A stretch of DNA of 64,000 nt from Thiotrichales bacterium 19S9-11 (GTDB lineage Bacteria > Pseudomonadota > Gammaproteobacteria > Francisellales > Francisellaceae): assembly GCA_021713395.1 (NCBI GenBank), contig JAKJJT010000003.1, forward strand, positions 1 to 64,000. Reading direction: 5' to 3'. Below the pieces are notes generated by a model, which saw only the letters and a list, made by a program, of their open reading frames with translations, searched no databases and had not been told where the DNA came from. Position numbers and translations under genes: made by a program. This document shows, piece after piece, positions 19,020 to 27,567 of this stretch (positions are counted from its first letter, which is position 1; each line of letters opens with the position of its first letter).

Positions 19020-20723
19020 ATGCAAGCAAATATCAACGATGTTTTTACACTTTGTCAAAAAGGCAAATTTGATCAAGCAGAAGATCTCTGCTGCTTTTTC
19101 TTAAAAAAAAATGAACATGATTACAATATACTCTACCTTTTAGGTGGGGTTTATTTACAACAGGATAAACTAGAAGCTGCCTTTAAATGCTTTTCAAAAG
19201 TTATAGATCTAAATCCCAAGCACTATGATGCATACAATAGTTGCGGTGTTATATTTCAAAAGCAAGGGAAACTCAATCAAGCAGTTATTTATTATGAAAA
19301 AGCCGTTCAAATTAACCCCAACCTATATAATGCCTACAGCAACTTAGCAGTGGCATTACAAAAACTAAAAAGGCCAAATGAGGCAATTATCAATTATGAA
19401 AAAATAATTCAATTAAAACCTAATGACTATAAGGCATACTATGATTTAGCAAACATACTTCAGAGTCAAAATCAGCTTGACCAGTCTGTTAATATTTTTC
19501 AAAAAGCAATAGCGTTAAACCCAGGTGAGTCTCAAATTTATAATAACTTAGGAATTTCATTACAAAAGTTAGGTCAACTAGATGATGCAATGACTAATTA
19601 TAAAAAAGCAATTCAAATTAATCCTAACTTTAATGCTGCTTATTATAATCTTGCTAACTTACTAAAAGAAAAACAAAGCTTTAGTGACGCAATTAAAAAC
19701 TATGAAATCGCCATTAAACTTAACCCTAATGATGCTAAAGCCTACAATGATCTTGCGCTTATTTATAAAGATCAACAACAGTTTGATCAAGCAGTAAAGC
19801 ACTGCAAAAAAGCAATTCAAATAAACCCTAATTACCATGAAGCTTATACGAATCTTGGCATGATACAGCTGTATTTTCTTGATTTTGAAAATGGATGGAA
19901 AAATTATCAACATAGAGTTTATGTTAAAATAAATAACCTTTATAGCCTACAAACAAACAAACCAGAGTATATCGGTCAAGATTTAAATAACAAAACAATC
20001 TATCTTTATCATGAACAAGGCTTTGGTGATACCATTATGGTATTAAGGTTTTTAAGTAACTTTATTAAAATGAATGCTCATATCGTACTTTATGTTCCAA
20101 TTAGCTTAGCAAGGCTAGTAGAAGAAAACTTTCCAACTGTTGAAGTAACAACAAAACCATACCAAAAGCACTATGATTATCACTTACCAGCAATGAATAT
20201 ACCCATGGCATTAAATATTAATAATTCTAATATGCCATTAACCGCCCGTTATTTAATCGCAAGCAATACGATAGTTGCAACTTATAAAGCCAAATTTTTT
20301 CAAAATGACAAACAGAATATTGGCCTTGTATGGAAAGGTAACCCAAAACATAAAAACGATCATAATCGCTCACTTGATTTAAAGACATTATTAAAAAGAG
20401 TCAAAAGAACTAGTAGTCAGCAATATTATTCATTACAAGTTGATGCTTCTAGTGATGAAAAGCAACTACTTGCTGAGAATAATATTATCGATCTTGGGTC
20501 AAGCTTTAATAATTTTTATGACACCATTACCACTCTATCCTGCTTAAATACTTTAATTGCAGTTGACACCTCTATTGTTCACCTAAGTGGCGCGTTAAAT
20601 GTGTCAACCTATCTTTTACTACCCAAAATAGGTGTTGACTGGCGCTGGGGATATCAAGGAGAAACTTCCTACTGGTATGACAGTGTTAGACTGATTAGAG
20701 ATGATCGAATGATTAGCTTATAA
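19020..20723 (+). CDS. TPR repeat / GT9-like glycosyltransferase protein, array copy 5
   Basis: 567 aa: eight TPR units and the C-terminal domain with GFGDTIM, GLVWKGNPKHKNDHNRSLDL, AVDTSIVHLSGALNVST and DWRWGYQGETSYWYDS. The N-terminus INDVFTLCQKGKFDQAE groups it with copies 6 and 7. Its last 89 nt (20635-20723) are identical to the end of copy 6, and the intergenic gap that follows is also identical (see the repeat entries). The conserved histidine motif reads I-V-H rather than (I/V)-A-H, shared with copy 6. Confidence 0.8.
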   Translation: MQANINDVFTLCQKGKFDQAEDLCCFFLKKNEHDYNILYLLGGVYLQQDKLEAAFKCFSKVIDLNPKHYDAYNSCGVIFQKQGKLNQAVIYYEKAVQINPNLYNAYSNLAVALQKLKRPNEAIINYEKIIQLKPNDYKAYYDLANILQSQNQLDQSVNIFQKAIALNPGESQIYNNLGISLQKLGQLDDAMTNYKKAIQINPNFNAAYYNLANLLKEKQSFSDAIKNYEIAIKLNPNDAKAYNDLALIYKDQQQFDQAVKHCKKAIQINPNYHEAYTNLGMIQLYFLDFENGWKNYQHRVYVKINNLYSLQTNKPEYIGQDLNNKTIYLYHEQGFGDTIMVLRFLSNFIKMNAHIVLYVPISLARLVEENFPTVEVTTKPYQKHYDYHLPAMNIPMALNINNSNMPLTARYLIASNTIVATYKAKFFQNDKQNIGLVWKGNPKHKNDHNRSLDLKTLLKRVKRTSSQQYYSLQVDASSDEKQLLAENNIIDLGSSFNNFYDTITTLSCLNTLIAVDTSIVHLSGALNVSTYLLLPKIGVDWRWGYQGETSYWYDSVRLIRDDRMISL

Positions 20724-20886
20724 TTAAAATATATTGATCATAAATAGCCTAATTAAATTATGAAAAATAATAACTCAAAGAGTATAAATGACATCATGAT
20801 ACTGTGCCAAGAAGGGAAGTTTGACCAAGCTGAAGAACTTTGTCATTCCTTTTTAAAACAAAATGAACATGATATAAATATTCTTT
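20635..20886 (+). repeat. Direct repeat, left copy (end of array copy 5 / gap / start of copy 6)
   Basis: This 252-nt segment starts at TTGACTGGCGCTGGGG. It is repeated at 22285-22536, exactly 1650 nt (550 codons) further on. I count about five mismatches, all in the last 100 nt; the first 160 or so nt, including the whole 36-nt intergenic gap, match perfectly. The flanking gene bodies are far more diverged, so the junctions were recently copied or homogenised. Confidence 0.9.
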
Positions 20887-22373
20887 ATCTTTTAGGCGAT
20901 ATTTATGTAAAACAAAAACAACTAAAAAAAGCAGTTTACTATTTCACACAAATTGTAGGCCTTAACCCAAAACATCATGAAGCTTATTATAACTTAGCAA
21001 TCATACTAAGTATTCTAAACAAATTAGATGAGGCAATTATTAATTATAAAAAGGTTATTCAAATACAACCTGATTATTACAAAGCACACTACGGTTTAGC
21101 TTCCATATATCTCAAACAAAATAAATTTAACAAAGCAGCTGACCTTTTAAAAAAAGCCGTTCAAATTAACCCTAATCATTATCAATCACATAATAGCCTA
21201 GGGGTTGCATTGCATAATTTAGATCAACTAGATAATGCTACAACTCATTATAAAATAGCAGCCAAATTAAATCCTAGATTTGATACTGCCTATTATAACT
21301 TAGCCCAATTATTAAAAGACCAACTAAAACTTCATAAAGCGATTGCTAACTATCAAATAGCAATTAAAATCAATCCAAATAGCTACAAAGCTTATAATGA
21401 CTTAGGTATTATTTATAAAGACCAACAAAAGTTTAATGAAGCTGCTATATGTTATCAGAAAGCCATACAAATAAATCCGCGTTATCATAATGCTTATTTT
21501 AATTTAGGCATTATGCAGCTTTATTCCTTTGATTTTGAAAATGGATGGAAGAACTATCAATATAGACGCTTAATTGAAAGTAATAATATCTACATTTTAC
21601 AAACAGATAAACCAGAGTATATAAACCAAGCTCTAGATAATAAGACACTCTACCTTTATCATGAACAAGGTCTTGGTGATACCATTATGATTTTAAGATT
21701 TTTAAATCATTTGATTCAGATAAGTGCTCATATTGTTCTTTATATTCCTGTCAGTTTGGTCCAAATCGTAAAAGATAACTTCCCAACAGTTGAAATTACA
21801 ACAACACCATATCAAAAATATTATGACTTTCATTTACCTGTGATGAGCATACCTGCCATTATGAAAATCAATCGTGATAATATGCCTCTAACAGATTGTT
21901 ACTTATCCGCAAATTCTTCAACCATACAGTTTTATAAAACTAATTATTTCCAAAACAATAAGCAAAAAATTGGTATTGTTTGGAAAGGAAAATCAATTCA
22001 TCAGAATGATAAAAACCGCTCCTTGAGTTTAAGCTCGTTTTTAGAAAGAATAAATCGTAAAAAAAATCAGCAATATTACTCTCTACAAATGGAAACATCT
22101 GATGATGAAAAAAAATTGCTTTCAAAAAATAATATTATTGACCTCGGTGCAAGCTTTTCTAATTTTAGTCAAACTGCTGCTGCTATTTCTTCTTTAGATC
22201 ATATCATCTCTATTGACTCAAGCATTGTCCATCTAGCTGGAGCACTTAGTATAGCAACATGGGTATTACTACCCAACGTTGAAATTGACTGGCGCTGGGG
22301 ATATCAAGGAGAAACTTCCTACTGGTATGACAGTGTTAGACTGATTAGAGATGATCGAATGATTAGCTTATAA
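20760..22373 (+). CDS. TPR repeat / GT9-like glycosyltransferase protein, array copy 6
   Basis: 537 aa: seven TPR units and the C-terminal domain with GLGDTIM, GIVWKGKSIHQNDKNRSLSL, SIDSSIVHLAGALSIAT and DWRWGYQGETSYWYDS. It departs from the family at several otherwise conserved positions: WKGN becomes WKGK, DTA/DTS becomes DSS, FYDT becomes FSQT and NIPT becomes SIAT. It may therefore be drifting in specificity or losing activity. The 5' end is almost identical to that of copy 7 and the 3' end to that of copy 5, while the middle is diverged. This mosaic pattern suggests recombination at the gene junctions. Confidence 0.8.
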   Translation: MKNNNSKSINDIMILCQEGKFDQAEELCHSFLKQNEHDINILYLLGDIYVKQKQLKKAVYYFTQIVGLNPKHHEAYYNLAIILSILNKLDEAIINYKKVIQIQPDYYKAHYGLASIYLKQNKFNKAADLLKKAVQINPNHYQSHNSLGVALHNLDQLDNATTHYKIAAKLNPRFDTAYYNLAQLLKDQLKLHKAIANYQIAIKINPNSYKAYNDLGIIYKDQQKFNEAAICYQKAIQINPRYHNAYFNLGIMQLYSFDFENGWKNYQYRRLIESNNIYILQTDKPEYINQALDNKTLYLYHEQGLGDTIMILRFLNHLIQISAHIVLYIPVSLVQIVKDNFPTVEITTTPYQKYYDFHLPVMSIPAIMKINRDNMPLTDCYLSANSSTIQFYKTNYFQNNKQKIGIVWKGKSIHQNDKNRSLSLSSFLERINRKKNQQYYSLQMETSDDEKKLLSKNNIIDLGASFSNFSQTAAAISSLDHIISIDSSIVHLAGALSIATWVLLPNVEIDWRWGYQGETSYWYDSVRLIRDDRMISL

Positions 22374-22536
22374 TTAAAATATATTGATCATAAATAGCCT
22401 AATTAAATTATGAAAAATAATAACTCAAAGAGTATAAATGATATTATGATACTGTGCCAAAAAGGGAAGTTTGACCAAGCTGAAGAACTCTGTCATTCCT
22501 TTTTAAAACAAAATGAATATGATATAAATATTCTTT
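22285..22536 (+). repeat. Direct repeat, right copy (end of array copy 6 / gap / start of copy 7)
   Basis: Partner of the repeat at 20635-20886 with the same orientation and spacing. Recombination between the two would delete or duplicate exactly one array gene in frame. The differences fall in the 5' coding part of copy 7 (for example GACATC to GATATT, and CAAGAAG to CAAAAAG). Confidence 0.9.
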
Positions 22537-24047
22537 GCCTTTTAGGTGATATTTGCTTAAAACAACAAAAGCTTGATGATGCAATCATCCATTATAAAAA
22601 GGCTATTCAAATAGCACCGAAGCATTCTTCTGCCTACAATAACCTAGGTATTATTTTCCAACAAAAAGGTCAATTAAATGATGCTATAGCATCCTATGAA
22701 AAAGCAGTTCAAATTAATCCTAACTATTATGAAGCTTATTATAACTTAGGTACGATCTTTCATGATCTTAATCAACTTGACAAAGCAGAAACAAATTATA
22801 AGAAATCCATTGAGATTAATGCTAACTACCACCGCGTGCACAATAACTTAGCCAATTTATTTTCTGAACAAAAAAAATTTGATCTTGCCATTATTCATTT
22901 CAAAAAAGCACTTCAAATTAACCCTAACTACCCACAAGCCTGTAACAACTTAGGTGTTGTCCTTCAAAAAATAAACAAATTTCATGATGCTGAATTTTAT
23001 TATAAAAAAGCAATAGAACTAGCTCCTAATTTTCATGAAGCTTATAGTAATTTAGGCACAGCACTGCAAAGTCAAAATAAGTTTGATGATGCAAGTAATA
23101 ACTATAAAAAAGCAATCAAACTAAATCCAAATAATCACCAAGCTTACAATAATTTAGGTAATTTGCAGTTATCACTTTTTGATTTTAAAAACGGATGGCA
23201 AAACTATAAACATCGCTTACAACTTGGAACAGATTACATTCTTTTTACACCTTCAACAACAGACATAGCCTATGAGAATCAAGATTTAAAAAACAAAGTA
23301 CTCTACCTTTATCATGAACAAGGTTTTGGTGATACGATTATGGCTGCAAGATTTATTCATAGTTTTGTTGACATGGGGGCTAAGGTTATTTTTTATGTTC
23401 CAAAAAGTTTACATAAACTATTAGAAAAGAATTTTCCTAAGGTTGAAGTTATCACTGAGGCATATCAAAAACCATATGACTATCACTTACCCTTAATGAG
23501 TGCCCCAATGGTGCTTAATATTAATCATAGAAATGTACCACTTACCAATGGTTATCTCTCTATCAATGATGTTGTTATTAATCATTACAAAGCTAACGTC
23601 TTAAAAAGTGGGAAGCAAAACATTGGCATTGTATGGAAAGGTAGCACTACACACAAAAATGACCATAATCGCTCTTTTAACTTAAAAGACTTTTTAAATA
23701 AGCTAGATCTAAATAATCATAATCAATATTATTCATTGCAGAAAAATTTATCTAATGATGAAAAACAACGATTAGATGAAAGTAATATAATTGATCTTGG
23801 GTCAAGTTTTATGAACTTTTATGATACTGCAACTGCCGTAGCATCTTTAGATGCTTTAATATCAGTTGATACGGCTATTGCTCATGTAGGTGGTGCATTG
23901 AATATCCCAACTTACATTGTTCTACCAAAAATAGGCGTCGACTGGCGTTGGGGGCATCAAAAAGAGCTATCTTACTGGTATGATAGTGTGACCTTAATTA
24001 GAGATAATTTAGATAGAAATATAAAAGTTAATATTAAAGCCCTTTAA
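22410..24047 (+). CDS. TPR repeat / GT9-like glycosyltransferase protein, array copy 7
   Basis: 545 aa: seven TPR units and the C-terminal domain with GFGDTIM, GIVWKGSTTHKNDHNRSFNL, SVDTAIAHVGGALNIPT and DWRWGHQKELSYWYDS. The first 42 codons are nearly identical to copy 6, with a few substitutions (for example CQEGK/CQKGK and NEHD/NEYD). Unlike the others it ends with an extra stretch, RDNLDRNIKVNIKAL. Its last 4 nt overlap the end of the convergent tag gene (24044-24047). It is the last copy of the array, and no terminator is visible after it. Confidence 0.8.
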   Translation: MKNNNSKSINDIMILCQKGKFDQAEELCHSFLKQNEYDINILCLLGDICLKQQKLDDAIIHYKKAIQIAPKHSSAYNNLGIIFQQKGQLNDAIASYEKAVQINPNYYEAYYNLGTIFHDLNQLDKAETNYKKSIEINANYHRVHNNLANLFSEQKKFDLAIIHFKKALQINPNYPQACNNLGVVLQKINKFHDAEFYYKKAIELAPNFHEAYSNLGTALQSQNKFDDASNNYKKAIKLNPNNHQAYNNLGNLQLSLFDFKNGWQNYKHRLQLGTDYILFTPSTTDIAYENQDLKNKVLYLYHEQGFGDTIMAARFIHSFVDMGAKVIFYVPKSLHKLLEKNFPKVEVITEAYQKPYDYHLPLMSAPMVLNINHRNVPLTNGYLSINDVVINHYKANVLKSGKQNIGIVWKGSTTHKNDHNRSFNLKDFLNKLDLNNHNQYYSLQKNLSNDEKQRLDESNIIDLGSSFMNFYDTATAVASLDALISVDTAIAHVGGALNIPTYIVLPKIGVDWRWGHQKELSYWYDSVTLIRDNLDRNIKVNIKAL

Positions 24048-24616
24048 CTCAGTAGTTCTTTATGGCGAAAACAATCAACCGTATGGTCATTAACCATACC
24101 ACAGGCTTGCATAAAGGCATAACAAATGGTTGGGCCTACAAAACTAAATCCCTTTACTTTTAAATCTTTAGACATTGCCTTTGAAGTTTCAGTCTCAGCA
24201 GGTACTTTATCTTTATGCTGCCAGTAATTTATTTTAGGGTTTCCATCAACAAATGACCATAAATAGTCACTAAATGACATTTGCTCTTTAAGTACTAAAT
24301 AGGCTTTTGCATTTTTTATAATCGCATCAATTTTTAAACGATTTCGAATAATTGTTTTATCATTAAGTAGGCTTAGCCTTTTGTGATCATCATATTTAAC
24401 TATTTTTTCAGCATCAAAGTGATCAAATGCTTTACGGTAAGCATTGCGCCTTTTTAAAATTGTAATCCAACTTAACCCTGCTTGCATGCCCTCTAAAATT
24501 AGAAGCTCAAATAATCTTTGCTCATCTTTAAGTGGAATACCCCACTCATTATCATGATAGTCAATATACAGTGGATCATCTGTTACCCAAAAGCAACGTG
24601 ATAAATTATTCACCAT
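24044..24616 (-). CDS. tag: DNA-3-methyladenine glycosylase I
   Basis: 190 aa, the normal Tag length. The signature begins CFWVTDDPLYIDYHDNEWG, including the conserved Y-H-D-x-E-W-G; LILEGMQAGLSWITIL and FVGPTICYAFMQACGMVNDH follow. The zinc-binding set Cys8/His21 at the N-terminus and H/C near the C-terminus (NDHTVDCFRH) is present. It removes 3-methyladenine from alkylated DNA in base-excision repair. The gene follows the GT9 gene by 6 nt on the same strand, so it is probably co-transcribed, and its 3' end overlaps array copy 7 by 4 nt on the opposite strand. Confidence 0.95.
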   Translation of the reverse strand: MVNNLSRCFWVTDDPLYIDYHDNEWGIPLKDEQRLFELLILEGMQAGLSWITILKRRNAYRKAFDHFDAEKIVKYDDHKRLSLLNDKTIIRNRLKIDAIIKNAKAYLVLKEQMSFSDYLWSFVDGNPKINYWQHKDKVPAETETSKAMSKDLKVKGFSFVGPTICYAFMQACGMVNDHTVDCFRHKELLS

Positions 24617-24622
24617 ATATCC

Positions 24623-25708
24623 CTATAAAGCATTAACTTCGTTATTTTGTAGTGATTGTTTTATTTGATCTTCTAAACTAAAAAATGCATCAACAACCTC
24701 ATTAACTGCAATATCTGAAGCTTGGCCTGTATCCTTTTGTAGTAACTGATGCTTGACTCCCCATGGACCCCATTGCTTTTTGTTAGTCGAGCCAAAAATT
24801 GCAACCATATAATCAACAAGTGCTGCCGCCACATGCATCGTTCCTCCATCACAACAAATAAACGAATCACATAAAGAAACACCTGCGATTAGTTCAGATA
24901 ATTCTGTGGTTATAACTGGGTATAAACGGATACTTTTATCTGACTTAAAGTGTTCAAATAACTGCGCTGCCTTTTCATCATCTCCAGGGTGTCCTGCACT
25001 ATGCTCTGAGCCAGGTGCCCAAAATACAAGTATTGGTCGATTAGTTTTTAACTTAATCTTTTCAACCAATGTGATATAGGAGGCAATTGGCCAACGGTTT
25101 TGGGGCTTTCTTGAGCTTAAGTGAATGCCAATTGGTTTATCATCGAGGCTAAGCTTATGTTGATTCCTAATTTGACTTACTAGCTCTTGGTTAGGATACA
25201 GATGCATCTGACCTGGTTTATTTAGGTTAAATGCAGTTTTACCTAAGTTATAAACTAACTCGACCTCATGGACTCGACCTAGGCTATCTAATTGCTTAAC
25301 TGGATAGCGAAGCTTTTGTTTTTGTTCATTATTTTCATAATAACCAATTATTTTCTTAATGCCTGCTACCAATAAGTATTTAAACTCTTTTTCTCTAAAA
25401 CCAGAACCTGCCAGTAGCGCATAGTCATAGTTCTCTTTTTTTAATTTTCTAAAAAACAAATACTTATTAAAGTATGTTTTAATAATACTATGCTTTCTAT
25501 GCTTTGCTTTTTCATAACTAACAACTGATCGAATATGCGGATTACCTAACAATGTTTCCTGGTTATATGTATTTAGCATCACATCAATTGTAACGGTTGG
25601 AAATGCTTTTTTAATTCCTTCAATTAATGGCGTTGTACAAACCAAATCACCTATATTATCTGCCCTAACAATCAATAATTTTTTATGATCTAAATCAATC
25701 GGAAACAT
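24623..25708 (-). CDS. Glycosyltransferase family 9 (heptosyltransferase-like)
   Basis: 361 aa from ATG 25708. A TTG seven codons upstream opens the frame, but the ATG has AAAGG with an 8-nt spacer and is preferred. The N-terminus LLIVRADNIGDLVCTTPL is the GT9 start (R-x-D-x-x-G-D). The donor-site region CDSFICCDGGTMHVAAAL parallels D-(T/S)-G-x-x-H-x-A-A-A. IHLSSRKPQNRWPIASY resembles the K/R-x-W-P motif. It most resembles WaaC/WaaF/RfaF-type LPS core transferases, but without WaaF's Cys-rich tail. It acts at the cytoplasmic side of the inner membrane; acceptor unknown. It is clustered with the ArnT-like gene upstream and tag downstream. Confidence 0.85.
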   Translation of the reverse strand: MFPIDLDHKKLLIVRADNIGDLVCTTPLIEGIKKAFPTVTIDVMLNTYNQETLLGNPHIRSVVSYEKAKHRKHSIIKTYFNKYLFFRKLKKENYDYALLAGSGFREKEFKYLLVAGIKKIIGYYENNEQKQKLRYPVKQLDSLGRVHEVELVYNLGKTAFNLNKPGQMHLYPNQELVSQIRNQHKLSLDDKPIGIHLSSRKPQNRWPIASYITLVEKIKLKTNRPILVFWAPGSEHSAGHPGDDEKAAQLFEHFKSDKSIRLYPVITTELSELIAGVSLCDSFICCDGGTMHVAAALVDYMVAIFGSTNKKQWGPWGVKHQLLQKDTGQASDIAVNEVVDAFFSLEDQIKQSLQNNEVNAL

Positions 25709-25801
25709 TTTAAAAGCCTTTGAAATCAAATATAAGCACTAGATTATATCAAAATAAAAAGTAATGAAAACCTTATTTATATATCTAGTTTCCTCCCTAA
25801 G

Positions 25802-27535
25802 CTAACAAGATGGCGTCCCAAATAAATAAGCACCACGGCGTGATATTCTACCAAACATTTGGTAATCTTTACCTTTAATTAAATGACTAATAAATTGGTT
25901 ACTTGGACTTTCTGAAGAGATAACAATAAGGCATTTTCCTTTATTACTTGCAGCAGTCCATTGATGTGAAAACTGCTGATAAGTAATTAAGTCTTTTGGT
26001 AACTGATCAAGATAGTGAACGCCTTCATAGATTTCTCGCTTCCAATTATCACCTAAGTTCTGCCCTTTTTCCCAATCAGCAACAATACCAATATCCTTAT
26101 TTAAATATAGTGGCACTGAATAGTAATAACGACCAATCATCACAACCTCTGCATTTGGGTGTTTTTCTAGATATGGCTTTATTTTATCAGCAATTGGATA
26201 GTTCCACTGTAGGTTAAAATATTTTAATGCACCAATTAATGTTAAATTCATTAAAACATTCATTACAATTAAAGTAATTACCATCCATTTAAATGGCTTT
26301 TTCGTTTTAAGTCCATAGCATAAACTTATCGATGTAAGAGCAAGTACTACAGCTAAAAAATAACCATAAGGCATTGTTTTATAAACAGCAGAGTCATGCC
26401 AAATAAAAGGCAATAAAAATAAACCAAATGATATGATCAATAACAATACTGATAATAAATAAGTTACAACTCGGTTTAGCTTAGATAAGCCAACATTCCA
26501 ATAACGATCTAGATAGATTGCCATAAGCATTGCTGATGCTGGAAAAACAGGACCAATATAGCCTGGCAACTTTGATGTTGGAATAGAAAAAAAGATTGTA
26601 ATTAACACAACCCAAAGCAAAAGCATAAGCTCTGTTTGTTTATTTTTTCTATTTTGATAAATTGCCTTAATATGAAAAACATAGCTTTGAGCTAAGTAAA
26701 CTGTCCATGGAAAAACACCACCAATAACTAAAAGTACATAATAATAAAATGGGTTATGCATATTAAAATGATGGCCAACAAATCGAATCACTTGATTCCA
26801 AATAAAGAAATAAGCCATAAACCCTGGATGATTAATTTCAACAATTACAAGCCATGGTAAAATAACAGCTGTAAATAAAAAAATACCTGTAATTAATTTT
26901 ATGCGCGATAATACCTTCCAATGATTTAAAATTAAACACCAAAAAAATAAAATCATTACTGGAAAGGCAATACCAATTAAACCTTTTGTTAAAAAGGCGC
27001 ATGCGGCAAACAAATAAGCAAGGCATAACCAAAGATGTCTTTGCTTCTGGTTATCTGGTAGATAAAGGCCTATTAATAAGCTAAAAAGCGACATATTAAG
27101 CCATGATGCCACTTCACCATCCATGTTTGCATAATGGCCTAAAGCAAAAAATAACGGTGTTGTTGCAATTAGTATTAAGCTTAATACTGCTACCCGTCGA
27201 TTAAAGATAATAAACGCAGCAATATATCCCATTACTGCTGTCGAAGCAGCTAATAAGCTTGGAAAAAACCGTGCTGCAAAGTCATTCACACCAAAGATAA
27301 AAAAAGATAACTGACTTAACCAGTAAAATAAAATAGGCTTACCTAAAAACGGTGAGCCTGCAATTGTTGGAACTGAGTAGCTTCCTTCTTTAAACATTTC
27401 CCAGGCAACACCAATATAACGCGCTTCATCTGGAGAAATTAATTGATAGGAACCTAAAAATAGTAAATTAAATAATAAAACAAATAGACTAAATAGGCAT
27501 ATTTCCTTCCATGGTAATACTTTTTTTTCTATCAA
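25802..27535 (-). CDS. ArnT-like GT39 membrane glycosyltransferase
   Basis: 577 aa with about 11-12 hydrophobic helices in the N-terminal 430 residues and a soluble periplasmic C-terminal part. The first periplasmic loop carries SPDEARYIGVAWEM, the acidic catalytic motif of the ArnT/PMT (GT39/GT83) superfamily, then GSPFLGKPILFYWLSQ. These enzymes transfer a sugar from a polyprenyl-phosphate donor, as ArnT does with 4-amino-4-deoxy-L-arabinose to lipid A. No arnB/C/A/D genes are nearby, so the sugar could be different. TTG start with GGAG about 10 nt upstream. Inferred role: lipid A or glycan decoration alongside the neighbouring GT9. Confidence 0.82.
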   Translation of the reverse strand: MIEKKVLPWKEICLFSLFVLLFNLLFLGSYQLISPDEARYIGVAWEMFKEGSYSVPTIAGSPFLGKPILFYWLSQLSFFIFGVNDFAARFFPSLLAASTAVMGYIAAFIIFNRRVAVLSLILIATTPLFFALGHYANMDGEVASWLNMSLFSLLIGLYLPDNQKQRHLWLCLAYLFAACAFLTKGLIGIAFPVMILFFWCLILNHWKVLSRIKLITGIFLFTAVILPWLVIVEINHPGFMAYFFIWNQVIRFVGHHFNMHNPFYYYVLLVIGGVFPWTVYLAQSYVFHIKAIYQNRKNKQTELMLLLWVVLITIFFSIPTSKLPGYIGPVFPASAMLMAIYLDRYWNVGLSKLNRVVTYLLSVLLLIISFGLFLLPFIWHDSAVYKTMPYGYFLAVVLALTSISLCYGLKTKKPFKWMVITLIVMNVLMNLTLIGALKYFNLQWNYPIADKIKPYLEKHPNAEVVMIGRYYYSVPLYLNKDIGIVADWEKGQNLGDNWKREIYEGVHYLDQLPKDLITYQQFSHQWTAASNKGKCLIVISSESPSNQFISHLIKGKDYQMFGRISRRGAYLFGTPSC

Positions 27536-27567
27536 ATGCTTTGATCTCCATATCGATTTTTTTGTTT

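Noticed and set aside
12100-23200. Regularly spaced DNA repeats that could be taken for a CRISPR array or satellite
   Set aside because: The period is about 102 nt, matches 34-residue TPR units in frame, and the repeats diverge in codon use. There are no constant direct repeats with unique spacers and no cas genes.
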